NCBI RefSeq assembly: GCF_027460065.1
Contig: NZ_JAPYZZ010000007.1
Coordinates: 248,001-312,000, forward strand
Direction of reading: 5' to 3'
From: Martinezella rhizogenes
GTDB lineage: Bacteria; Pseudomonadota; Alphaproteobacteria; Rhizobiales; Rhizobiaceae
DNA length: 64,000 bases
Below are positions 7,972-16,036 of this stretch, one piece after another; the first letter of the stretch is position 1; every line of letters begins with the position of its first letter. The translations under genes and the position numbers were made by a program. The notes below the pieces were generated by a model, which did no database searches, was not told where the DNA came from, and worked only from the letters and a program-made list of their open reading frames with translations.

Positions 7972-8856
7972 TCAGATTTCGCGTTCCAGATTGACGGCCG
8001 TGGGAATTTGCCCGCCGGCCGCACCCTTGTCTTCCGTGACACTGTTCAGGAGATGATCGGCGATCAGCTCCGCCTGGAATTTACCAAGCTCGTAGCAATA
8101 GGTGATTTCGCGCTTTTCGGCCGACCAGTAGACATCGGGACGGCCGCAGGACTTGGCCGTCAGCTTGACGTCGCCCTTCAGGCCATAACCACTGAAACTG
8201 CGGCTGATGAGATCGAGAACCTTCGATTCCTTGACCATGATGGCATAGGGCTCGAGTTCCGGGTCGCGCGGCGGCACGTAGCTGACGGAAAATTTCGAGG
8301 GTGTCTGGCTGCGATGAGGCGCGAGGAAATTCTTCCAGTCCGAGGCTACACCCGGATAGGCGGCGACACATTTGTCGAATTCGCCATTGGGAAGCCCCAT
8401 CATCGTGGCCAGATCGCCATAGCCGTCCTTGTCGCGGCCGACCATGAGGCAGGCCATGTTGCGATCGCGGCTCCTGTCCGGTACCAGCGCGGAAAATACC
8501 GGGGCCTCGTGCTCGGGCAAGGTCTCCGCCTCGCGCGCCAGATACCAGCTGTCGGTGGCGTTGACGAGCGCGGTGTCGAGCCATTCCTCATTGGCCTCCA
8601 GGATGAGCGTGCCGGCCAGCTGATCAGCCGGGGCCTGGACGCTCGCCGTCTCCGCTGTCCCGAAGTCCGAAATCAGCATGCGCGCGCCCTCGTGATAGAG
8701 CGAGAAGATCGCATTGCCGATGACGAAATTGACCGACTGCTGCAGCTGATCGTCGGACAGGCCATCGAGACCGGAGGCAACCTGCGCATTCACCTCGATC
8801 GGAGCCGTCAACGAAATAAAAGCCAGCGGAACGGCGGCCAGAAAACGACGCAACAT
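7972..8856 (-). CDS. DUF4344 (putative metallopeptidase) protein with degenerate active site, exported
   Basis: A 294-residue protein with a signal peptide (LRRFLAAVPLAFISL, cleavage near VNA). It matches the DUF4344 layout: an IFSLYHE helix where family members have a zinc HExxH motif, an ADQLA block after it, and a C-terminal EITYCYEL motif. Here the zinc motif reads HEGAR, so the second His is Arg, and the acidic residue before ADQ is replaced. It is therefore probably not an active metallopeptidase. The ATG at 8856 has GGAAGG upstream and starts the signal peptide. Confidence 0.72.
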   Translation of the reverse strand: MLRRFLAAVPLAFISLTAPIEVNAQVASGLDGLSDDQLQQSVNFVIGNAIFSLYHEGARMLISDFGTAETASVQAPADQLAGTLILEANEEWLDTALVNATDSWYLAREAETLPEHEAPVFSALVPDRSRDRNMACLMVGRDKDGYGDLATMMGLPNGEFDKCVAAYPGVASDWKNFLAPHRSQTPSKFSVSYVPPRDPELEPYAIMVKESKVLDLISRSFSGYGLKGDVKLTAKSCGRPDVYWSAEKREITYCYELGKFQAELIADHLLNSVTEDKGAAGGQIPTAVNLEREI

Positions 8857-9020
8857 AAAATCAGACCTTCCGGAAACGAGGAGCGCCACTGATTCCCGAA
8901 GCTAACGAGTCACGCAATGGGCTGGTTGCATCACCTGTCAAGAATCGGGTGGATAGTGCTCCATTTCGGGATCATAGCTGCAAACAAGCAACGCCGACCC
9001 CAACTCGAAGAGGCCCCGCC

Positions 9021-9488
9021 ATGACCGATCTCGTCTTCACTGCAATGCCGGCTAAGGAAGCAGAGGCCTTCCGGGCAAGTACACCCGACGCCTACGGCCT
9101 CATGCCGGAAAAGGCCGTTTCGCCTGGCGGCATGCCCTGCCGACACTGCCTGTCGCAGATCGAAGAAGGCGAAGCAATGCTGATCCTCGCCTACCGACCC
9201 TTTCCCTCGCTTCAACCTTATGCGGAAACCGGGCCGGTATTTCTGCATGCGGAAGCATGCGAGCATTATCCGGAGACCGCGGCCGTTCCGCCGATGCTGG
9301 ACAGCCCGGATTATATCGTGCGCGGATATGGAGGCGACGACCGCATCGTCTACGGCACCGGCGCGGTGACGGCGACGGGCGAGATCGTGTCACGCGCGCG
9401 GCATCTTCTTGAGCGTGCGGATGTCGCTTATGTACATGTGCGCTCCGCCCGCAACAATTGCTATCAGTGCCGTATCGATACAGCATAA
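9021..9488 (+). CDS. DUF1203 domain protein
   Basis: A 155-residue soluble protein with DUF1203 features: PCRHCLSQIEEGEAMLILAYRPF (a paired Cys motif), a FLHAEACEHY segment, and the C-terminal RNNCYQCRIDTA with a second Cys pair. The Cys/His pattern could bind a metal, but the function of the family is unknown. The frame opens upstream at 8949, yet the ATG at 9021 starts the conserved region and follows GAAGAGG. It is transcribed away from the DUF4344 gene. Confidence 0.8.
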   Translation: MTDLVFTAMPAKEAEAFRASTPDAYGLMPEKAVSPGGMPCRHCLSQIEEGEAMLILAYRPFPSLQPYAETGPVFLHAEACEHYPETAAVPPMLDSPDYIVRGYGGDDRIVYGTGAVTATGEIVSRARHLLERADVAYVHVRSARNNCYQCRIDTA

Positions 9489-9553
9489 TCGGCAATTACC
9501 TTCAATTTTAACTGAAGAACTAAATGGCTCTCAAGCTTTCCGCAGCATGATGC

Positions 9554-9922
9554 ATGGTATCGGAAACAATTGATTTGAGCAGCGACATGACAAACAACCT
9601 CAATATGGCGACCCGCAGCGCAGCCCGCAGCAAGACAAGGATCTTCGCGACGGTGTTTTATTTCAGCCAGTCGACCCGAGGCCGTGTGGTCGATCTTTCC
9701 GCCACCGGAATGGCGCTTGAACTGGACGGGCCTTTTGCCGCCGCCAAGGGCAGCCGGGTCAAGGTGCAGAGCGACGATCTGGGATTTATTGAGGGCGTGG
9801 TGCAGTGGCAGCACCAGAACCGCCTCGGCCTGCAGCTGAAGCTTTCCACCAACACGCTGGCGCAGCTCTCCTCCTATTTCCGCTTCTTCCATGAAGAAGT
9901 GAAACCGACGCTCGCCCGCTGA
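9554..9922 (+). CDS. PilZ domain protein (c-di-GMP binding candidate)
   Basis: A 122-residue single-domain PilZ protein. It has the arginine motif RSAARSKTR near residue 21 and the DLSATGMAL motif (D-x-S-x-x-G) near residue 47, which together hold cyclic di-GMP in this family, then a barrel ending in an aromatic-rich helix. Alone, such proteins usually pass the c-di-GMP signal to motility or polysaccharide machinery. The start is uncertain: ATGs at 9554 and 9587 both lack a clear ribosome site. A diguanylate cyclase lies 4 kb away, but no direct link is visible. Confidence 0.8.
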   Translation: MVSETIDLSSDMTNNLNMATRSAARSKTRIFATVFYFSQSTRGRVVDLSATGMALELDGPFAAAKGSRVKVQSDDLGFIEGVVQWQHQNRLGLQLKLSTNTLAQLSSYFRFFHEEVKPTLAR

Positions 9923-10105
9923 TCCATCGACATCGAACCGGAGTGCGCCGACATGTGCGCCGCACTTCCCTGACAAAAAATTTATCAAACGGTTGAAAAC
10001 AGGCCCGACTGTCACGGGCTTGTCATTTTGGTGATGGACTCCTCGGCGATTGCTTCTACCCTGTCGTTTTCCCTGACAGAGCAAGCTTCATCCGAAGGAG
10101 TTCCC

Positions 10106-12094
10106 ATGTCGTCGCTTCTCGCTCTCCACCCCATCACCCGCCGTTCGCTTCTCGGCGGCATTGCGGCCTCCTCGGCGCTGGTGTTGCTGCATCCCTTTGC
10201 CGCACGCGCGGCGGCCAATCAGGCGCATCTGCGCATCATGGAAACGACTGACATCCATGTTCACGTCTTTCCCTATGATTATTACGCCGACAAGCCGAAC
10301 GACACGATGGGACTTTCGCGCACTGCCTCGATCATCGACAAGATCCGCGCCGAGGCCGGCAATTCGATGTTGGTGGACAACGGCGACTTCCTACAGGGCA
10401 ACCCGCTCGGCGACTATATCGCCTATGAGCGCGGCATGAAGGCCGGCGACAAGCATCCCGTCATCAACGCCATGAATGTGCTGGGTTATGATTGCGGCAC
10501 GCTCGGCAACCACGAATTCAATTACGGTCTCGACTATATGTCGAACACGCTGGCGGGCGCCGGTTTCCCCTATGTCTGCGCCAACCTCACCAAGGGCCAG
10601 CTCGCTTCCGATCCGAAAAACGACGAGTTGTTCTTCAAGCCCTACGTCATTCTGGAAAAGCAGATCCGCGATGGCGGCGGCGTGACGAGCCCGGTCAAGG
10701 TCGGCATTATCGGCTTCGTGCCGCCGCAGATCATGATGTGGGATTCCAAGAACCTCGAGGGCAAGGCCCAGACGCGCGACATCGTTGAGGCCGCGAAAGC
10801 CTGGGTTCCCGTGATGAAGGAAGAAGGCGCCGATATCATCATCGCCCTTTCCCATTCCGGCATCGACGGCAAGGGCCAGACGGAGCGCATGGAAAACGCC
10901 TCACTTTATCTGGCGGCCGTCGAAGGCATCGACGCGATCTTCACCGGTCACCAGCATCTTGTCTTCCCCGGCCCGAAGACCTGGGACGGCATCGAGGGTG
11001 CGGATGCGGTCAAGGGTACGCTGATGGGCAAGCCTGCGGTCATGGCCGGTTTCTGGGGCTCACATATGGGTCTCATCGACCTCCTGCTTGAAAAGGATGG
11101 CAAGAGCTGGAAGATCGTCGACTTTACCTCCGAAGCCCGGCCGATCTATCACCGCGACGACAGTCGCAAGGTCGTCGCCGATTTCACCGACAAGGCGGAG
11201 GTTCTCGCCGCCGCCAAGGCCGATCACGAGGCAGCGCTTGCCTATGTACGCCGTCCCGTCGGCAAGACATCCGCTCCGCTCTATTCCTATTTCGCGCTGG
11301 TCGCTGACGATCCGTCCGTGCAGATCGTCTCCAACGCCCAGACCTGGTACATCAAGGACATGCTGAAGGAAGGGCAATATAAGGACCTGCCGGTGCTCTC
11401 TGCGGCGGCGCCCTTCAAGTCCGGCGGCCGTGGCGGCGCGGATTATTATACCGATGTCCCCGCCGGTGACATCGCCATCAAGAACGTTGCCGACCTGTAC
11501 CTCTATCCCAATACGGTGCAGGCGGTGCTGATCAACGGCGCGCAGGTGAAAAACTGGTTGGAAATGTCAGCGGGCATGTTCAACACCGTGGAGGCCGGTG
11601 CCAAGGACGCACCGCTGCTCAATGCCGACTTCCCGTCCTATAATTTCGACGTCATCGACGGTGTCACCTATCAGATCGACATTTCCAAGCCGGCGAAATT
11701 CGACAAGGACGGCAAGGCGGTCAATCCCGACAGCAACCGCATCGTGAACCTTCAGTTCAACGGCAAGCCGATCGACCCCGAGCAGAAATTCGTGGTGGCC
11801 ACCAATAATTACCGGGCAAGCGGCGGCGGCAAGTTCCCCGATATCGCCGCCGACAAGGTGATCTTCGTGGCCCCCGATACCAACCGCGACGTGATCGTGC
11901 GCTATATCATCGATCAGGGCACCATCAATCCATCCGCGGATGCCAACTGGTCCTTTGCGCCTGTCGCCAATACCTCGGCAATCTTCGAGACCGGCCCCAA
12001 GGGCCGCCACTATGCGGCGGAAATCAAGGGCGCGAAAATCGAGGATGCCGGCGACGGTGCGGAAGGTTTCGCGAAGTTCCGTCTGGTTCTCTAG
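10106..12094 (+). CDS. cpdB: Periplasmic 2',3'-cyclic-nucleotide phosphodiesterase / 3'-nucleotidase
   Basis: Bifunctional enzyme degrading 2',3'-cyclic nucleotides and 3'-nucleotides outside the membrane so that they can feed phosphate and nucleoside uptake. The 662 residues begin with a Tat signal (TRRSLLGGIAA), then a calcineurin-type domain with ETTDIHVHVFPYDYY, NGDFLQGNPLG, LGNHEFNYG and TGHQH metal motifs, then the 5'-nucleotidase C-terminal domain with SGGRGGADYYTDVPAGDI and the NNYRASGGGKFP loop. The ATG at 10106, after AAGGAG, is preferred over 10028. A terminator follows. Confidence 0.92.
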   Translation: MSSLLALHPITRRSLLGGIAASSALVLLHPFAARAAANQAHLRIMETTDIHVHVFPYDYYADKPNDTMGLSRTASIIDKIRAEAGNSMLVDNGDFLQGNPLGDYIAYERGMKAGDKHPVINAMNVLGYDCGTLGNHEFNYGLDYMSNTLAGAGFPYVCANLTKGQLASDPKNDELFFKPYVILEKQIRDGGGVTSPVKVGIIGFVPPQIMMWDSKNLEGKAQTRDIVEAAKAWVPVMKEEGADIIIALSHSGIDGKGQTERMENASLYLAAVEGIDAIFTGHQHLVFPGPKTWDGIEGADAVKGTLMGKPAVMAGFWGSHMGLIDLLLEKDGKSWKIVDFTSEARPIYHRDDSRKVVADFTDKAEVLAAAKADHEAALAYVRRPVGKTSAPLYSYFALVADDPSVQIVSNAQTWYIKDMLKEGQYKDLPVLSAAAPFKSGGRGGADYYTDVPAGDIAIKNVADLYLYPNTVQAVLINGAQVKNWLEMSAGMFNTVEAGAKDAPLLNADFPSYNFDVIDGVTYQIDISKPAKFDKDGKAVNPDSNRIVNLQFNGKPIDPEQKFVVATNNYRASGGGKFPDIAADKVIFVAPDTNRDVIVRYIIDQGTINPSADANWSFAPVANTSAIFETGPKGRHYAAEIKGAKIEDAGDGAEGFAKFRLVL

Positions 12095-12103
12095 AGAACA
12101 CGG

Positions 12104-12137
12104 CTCTCCCGGCGGTACATTGCCGGGAGAGTGTTTC
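12104..12137 (+). terminator. Terminator after cpdB
   Basis: CTCTCCCGGC (12104-12113) pairs with GCCGGGAGAG (12122-12131) and is followed by TGTTTCC, 10 bases after the cpdB stop. Confidence 0.7.
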
Positions 12138-12207
12138 CTCAGCAACGGATACGCTCCAGACCGACTATCGTCGTGTAATGATCGCGCCGAGGCAAGGGCC
12201 CTACGAC

Positions 12208-12349
12208 GCCGCTTGTTTCTTCTCCCCGCCGGGGAGAAGGTGGCCCGAAGGGTCGGATGAGGGGGCAACGCCGGCGATAGATCGCACCCTTCCCCCCCCT
12301 CATCCCGCTGCCGCGACCTTCTCCCCGGCGGGGAGAAGAAACAAGCGGC
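12208..12349. repeat. Rhizobial palindromic element (RIME-like), 34-bp perfect inverted repeat
   Basis: The outer arms, 12208-12241 and 12316-12349, are perfect inverted copies (34 bases), and each arm contains its own smaller palindrome TTCTCCCCGCCGGGGAGAA. The interior holds the GGTCGGATGAGGGGG type segment common in Rhizobiales intergenic mosaic repeats. It lies between the convergent cpdB and lysR genes. No coding sequence is seen in 12095-12391 apart from this and the cpdB terminator. Confidence 0.8.
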
Positions 12350-12391
12350 ACCTTTTCGATCCAGATATAACGGTGGAGGTTACAGCCAGTG

Positions 12392-13360
12392 TCACTCCGC
12401 AGCGACAGCCAAGGTCCTCTGCTTGCTCGCCTCCAGCATCCCGTTGAAATCCTTATGGTTCGGACAGGCAGACAGGCGCTGCTGAAAGGCTTGCGTGAGC
12501 CATTGGCCGGCAGGTCCGGCCGGTGAATCGACGCGCCGCAGCGTAAAGAGCGGATATTCACCCTGCTCATAGGCTTCGAGTTCAAGCGCCTTCAGGCTGC
12601 CATTGGTGAGATCATTACGCACGATCGAGGCGGGCAGACCGCCCCAGCCGAGGCCGCCCTTGATGAGCTGGTATTTGGTGGCGATGTCGCTGACGCGCCA
12701 TGTCTTGTAGGACAGCACGTTGAAATCCCGTCCCTTCGTCAGGCCCGAGGCATCCGTCACCACGAGTTGAACCTCCTCGCGCACGTCAGCGAGAACCAGC
12801 GGCCGCTCGATCTGCGCCAGCGGGTGATCGGCAGCGACCACCGGCAACATGAAGGAATGGCCGACCTTTTCCATGACGAGTTCATCGTCCTGGCGCAGCA
12901 CGGCCCCGCCGATGCCGATGCCGGCCTTGCGGGAAAGCACCATGTCCATGACCATGCCCAGCTCGCCGACATTGAGGCTGAGCGTGACGGTGGGGAACTG
13001 TTCGCGAAAATCGCGCAGCACTGCCACGACAGCCTCTGCCGGCACCATGGTGCTGATGGCGACGGAAAGCTCCGCCTCAAGCCCCTGCTTCAGCCCCTTG
13101 GCGCGCGCGCGCATTTCCTGCAGGCCGGCGACGATGCGTCGTGCATCCTCCAGCATGGCGCGCCCCTCATCCGTCAGCTTGGGCTGGCGCACGCCATTCC
13201 GCTCGAACAGCGTCACTTCAAGCTGCGCCTCCAGATTGGCGATAGTGTAGCTGACCACCGACTGGGCGCGGTTCAGAGCCCGCGACGCGGCGGAGAAACT
13301 GCCGGTTTCGGCAACCGTCAAAAACACCTGCAACTGGTCGAGTGTGGGGTTTGCGTCCAT
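12392..13360 (-). CDS. LysR-type transcriptional regulator
   Basis: A 322-residue LTTR. The winged helix-turn-helix is at residues 1-65 (LDQLQVFLTVAETGSFSAAS, then ALNRAQSVVSYTIANLE), followed by the long linker helix and a periplasmic-binding-like effector domain from about 95 to 300. It is divergent from azoR with a 149-bp AT-rich gap between the starts, the usual layout of an LTTR and its target, so it probably controls azoR in response to quinone, azo or other electrophilic stress. The ligand cannot be read from sequence. Confidence 0.88.
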   Translation of the reverse strand: MDANPTLDQLQVFLTVAETGSFSAASRALNRAQSVVSYTIANLEAQLEVTLFERNGVRQPKLTDEGRAMLEDARRIVAGLQEMRARAKGLKQGLEAELSVAISTMVPAEAVVAVLRDFREQFPTVTLSLNVGELGMVMDMVLSRKAGIGIGGAVLRQDDELVMEKVGHSFMLPVVAADHPLAQIERPLVLADVREEVQLVVTDASGLTKGRDFNVLSYKTWRVSDIATKYQLIKGGLGWGGLPASIVRNDLTNGSLKALELEAYEQGEYPLFTLRRVDSPAGPAGQWLTQAFQQRLSACPNHKDFNGMLEASKQRTLAVAAE

Positions 13361-13509
13361 GTCCCATCCATTTCATCGATAGATTGCTTCCATATTATCA
13401 CAGTTTTATTGATGGCAGTAATTTTTCATATAGGGGGCAAAGGAAGGGCATTCTGCTCTCCCGCCCTCCCAAGGCACCCCGTCAAACCATCGCATGCAAG
13501 GAAAAGACC
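13361..13509. promoter_or_regulatory. Shared lysR/azoR divergent promoter region
   Basis: 149 bp, clearly more AT-rich than the genes around it, separate the two divergent starts. AT-rich partial dyads (for example around ATCGAT at 13376 and TTATTGATGG at 13407) could hold the LysR operator, but I cannot fix the site. AAGGAAAAG precedes the azoR ATG. Confidence 0.5.
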
Positions 13510-14127
13510 ATGTCCAACATTCTGCTCATCACTTCCAGCCCGCGTGGCGACGAATCGGTTTCCAACAAGTTTGCCGGTGAGCTCGCCAGCAAGCTGAAGG
13601 CCAAGTCGGCTTCCAACACCCTCGTCCACCGCGATCTCGCCGCTGACCCGATCCCGCATCTCGACACCGTCAAGACCGCCGCGATCCGCAAGGCCCCCGA
13701 CCAGCGCACGGCCGAAGAATCGGTTGCCGCCGATTATTCCGACAAGCTGGTTGCAGAACTTCTGGCAGCCGACACCGTCGTCATCGGCACCGGCCTCATC
13801 AACTTCAACATCTATTCCGGCCTGAAGTCGTGGATCGACAACGTCGCCCGCGCCGGCCAGACCTTCAAATACACCGAAACCGGCCCGGTTGGCCTTGCCA
13901 CCGGCAAGAAGGTTTACATCGTGCTGGCCGCTGCCGGCGTTTATTCCGAAGGCCCGGCCGTTTCGATGAACCACGCCGTTCCCTACCTCAAGACCGTTCT
14001 CGGTTTCATGGGCATGACGGATGTGGAAGTCATCTATGTCGAAGGCCTGGCATTTGGTCCGGAGGCCGTCGAAAAGGCTATTGCCGCTGCCGAAGCCAAA
14101 GTTGAAGAACTGGCGCAGGCCGCGTGA
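13510..14127 (+). CDS. azoR: FMN-dependent NADH-azoreductase
   Basis: Flavodoxin-fold quinone/azo reductase of 205 residues, near the usual 200. It starts MSNILLITSSPRGDESVSNK, the FMN phosphate-binding loop, and carries the isoalloxazine-side motif GTGLINFNIYSGLKSWID and the later YIVLAAAGVYSEGPA. The enzyme uses NADH to reduce quinones by two electrons, avoiding semiquinones; azo dye cleavage is a side activity. The ATG at 13510 has AAGGAAAAG upstream; the frame runs further upstream, but that part overlaps the lysR promoter. Regulation by the divergent LysR protein is likely. Confidence 0.92.
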   Translation: MSNILLITSSPRGDESVSNKFAGELASKLKAKSASNTLVHRDLAADPIPHLDTVKTAAIRKAPDQRTAEESVAADYSDKLVAELLAADTVVIGTGLINFNIYSGLKSWIDNVARAGQTFKYTETGPVGLATGKKVYIVLAAAGVYSEGPAVSMNHAVPYLKTVLGFMGMTDVEVIYVEGLAFGPEAVEKAIAAAEAKVEELAQAA

Positions 14128-14167
14128 GGCACATTCAATGAAGGCCGATGCCGGCGGATCGCCGGTA

Positions 14168-15439
14168 TCAGCCGACCCACATACCATGACGGCCGTGGAC
14201 CTGGTCCCGGCCGTTATTTTTTGCCGCGTAAAGCCGCGCGTCGGCCTCCGACAGAAGCGCGCGGAAAAGCTGCCCATCCTCAAAGGCGGTAGCGACACCG
14301 ATGCTGACAGTCAGCGGCGAACCATCCGGCCGTTGCAGCTCCGCAAGGACCGCCGCCCTAAGACTGGCCGAAAATGCGAGCGCCGTTTCATGCGTCATCG
14401 CCGGCAGGAGCGCCACGAATTCCTCGCCGCCGAAACGGTAGAGATGCCCCAGCGGCTGCACGGCGCGTTTCAGCACCCCGGCGAACTCTCGCAAGATCTC
14501 ATCGCCCTGCAGGTGTCCGAACGTGTCGTTGACGGTCTTGAAATGATCGATATCGACGATCAGCACGCTGACCGGACGCTGCTTCTCCAGGCATTCCACG
14601 ACGAGGGAGGGCGCATCGAGCTCCATGCGGGCGCGGTCCGATACGCCGGTCAGCATATCGCGTCCCGAGCGGGACAAAAGCTCCTCATAACGTTCCCGGA
14701 AGGTCAAATCGTTGAAGACATCGGCAACGCTGCGGCGTGTCAGAAAGCGGCCCTTGGCCGATGTCAGCCAGAGATAGGTGGCGAAGAGCAGCGAATAGAT
14801 GCCGACTGCCACCATCTTCGCCTTCCAGCCATCATAAAAGACATCCGCAGGGGCGTTGAACAACAATCGTAGCACCCCATAAAAACCCGCCTGATCGAAG
14901 CTCAGGATAACGACGCCGCAGATCGCGAAGCGCAGCACGATATGGCGCTGCAGATAACGCCCGAGCTTCTCGTAAAACAGGATGATGGCGATGGCGTCGA
15001 TATAGAGCAGGCTGGTTCCCCAGACCATCAGGATGCCCATTTCATCGAGAAAGCCGGTACTCACGGATTGGCCGGGAACGATCGCCACCGTCTGATGAAA
15101 ATGAACGATCTGCGCAATGATGACGGTCAATATATTGCCGAGAAACAGCCCGTATATGGGCTGTCGCACCACGGCCGCATCCTCGCGCATATAGAGCATG
15201 AGGATCATCATCAGCTTGCCGGCAAAAAGGATCGAGGAGCCTGGCGATGCCACGCCAAAGGGCAGCTGCACGTAAAAAACGGCGGCCAGATAGGTTTCCA
15301 GGAAGTGCATGACGCCCAGCGCGGTGAGAAAAACACCGATGCCGAGAATATGCCGGTAATGAAGGAATGCCGTCATTACCGAAAAATAGACGATGGCCTC
15401 CGTCAGAAAGAGGGCCAGATTTGCCCATTGCATCGGCAC
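14168..15439 (-). CDS. Membrane diguanylate cyclase (GGDEF protein)
   Basis: A 423-residue protein with six or seven hydrophobic helices in residues 5-240 and a C-terminal GGDEF domain. The catalytic loop is RFGGEEF, with the GTP-site DIDHFKTVNDTFGHLQGDE. The segment before the loop is PLGHLY, so the allosteric RxxD inhibitory site is missing; the enzyme would not be feedback-inhibited in the classic way. The N-terminal membrane part resembles no sensor I can name. No EAL domain is present. It is convergent with azoR. The start is at 15439 or the nearby ATG at 15433. Confidence 0.88.
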   Translation of the reverse strand: MPMQWANLALFLTEAIVYFSVMTAFLHYRHILGIGVFLTALGVMHFLETYLAAVFYVQLPFGVASPGSSILFAGKLMMILMLYMREDAAVVRQPIYGLFLGNILTVIIAQIVHFHQTVAIVPGQSVSTGFLDEMGILMVWGTSLLYIDAIAIILFYEKLGRYLQRHIVLRFAICGVVILSFDQAGFYGVLRLLFNAPADVFYDGWKAKMVAVGIYSLLFATYLWLTSAKGRFLTRRSVADVFNDLTFRERYEELLSRSGRDMLTGVSDRARMELDAPSLVVECLEKQRPVSVLIVDIDHFKTVNDTFGHLQGDEILREFAGVLKRAVQPLGHLYRFGGEEFVALLPAMTHETALAFSASLRAAVLAELQRPDGSPLTVSIGVATAFEDGQLFRALLSEADARLYAAKNNGRDQVHGRHGMWVG

Positions 15440-15491
15440 ACGCCCTATCGATCCATATCGCGCCGGTTGATTGACGCGACTCCTTGCCCTC

Positions 15492-15532
15492 TAGAGCAAT
15501 TCCGGTGAACGCGGTTCACCGGAATTGCTCTA
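15492..15532. repeat. Perfect 19-bp palindromic repeat
   Basis: Arms 15492-15510 and 15514-15532 are perfect inverted copies separated by GCG (TAGAGCAATTCCGGTGAAC). This is a recognisable rhizobial dispersed palindrome. Directly upstream of the GGDEF gene. Confidence 0.8.
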
Positions 15533-15547
15533 ACTCTTTGTTCTGTA

Positions 15548-15588
15548 CATTTCCGGACGCAAAACCGAGTACACTTTTGCTGGAAATG
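15548..15588. repeat. Second rhizobial dispersed palindrome
   Basis: CATTTCCGGACGCAAAAC opposes CTTTTGCTGGAAATG imperfectly. The minus strand reads GCATTTCCAGCAAAAGTG, a motif repeated in many Rhizobiaceae intergenic regions. It is only 15 bases from the first palindrome. Confidence 0.6.
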
Positions 15589-15650
15589 CTCTGTGAACGA
15601 TAGGCCGAAGCAAAGAACGGAATCTTAATGTCCAGAGCAAGAAAACGTCA

Positions 15651-15962
15651 TCATTTTCCTGGGAAAAGCGACGCGCCGTTCTGATCGATGATGAGTTTCG
15701 CCTTGCGGATCGTGAACTCCACCGCATCGTCCAGGCTGGAGAAGACATCGGCGCGCACGAATTCATGCACCAGCACTTCGTCACCGGCCTTTTTTTCGAT
15801 ACGGCCCGCCAAGCGGAACTGGCCGCCTTCCTTGATGGGCGTCGCATAGATCAGATAATCGCCATGCGCATGCGGCTCGGCCTGCGCCACCTTCTGCGGC
15901 GCATCGGAAGACGGCTGGCCGGAGCCGAAGGCCGAGAGGATTTTGGAAAAAAACGATGCCAT
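15651..15962 (-). CDS. HlyU family protein
   Basis: A 103-residue protein: an N-terminal segment with MASFFSKILSAFG, a linker, and a C-terminal HlyU domain with HGDYLIYATPIKEGGQFRLA and DAVEFTIRKAKLIIDQNG. HlyU family members in alphaproteobacteria are small proteins named after the Vibrio haemolysin regulator but without its HTH, so the name should not be read as proof of DNA binding. The ATG at 15962 follows GAGGGAG at 8 bases and is preferred over the GTG at 15971. Confidence 0.72.
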   Translation of the reverse strand: MASFFSKILSAFGSGQPSSDAPQKVAQAEPHAHGDYLIYATPIKEGGQFRLAGRIEKKAGDEVLVHEFVRADVFSSLDDAVEFTIRKAKLIIDQNGASLFPGK

Positions 15963-16036
15963 GGCTTTCACTCCCTCAATTCGTCTAACATGCGAAGGGC
16001 GGCGTTGCCCCGCCCTTCCCCGTCGCCCTGTCCAAA

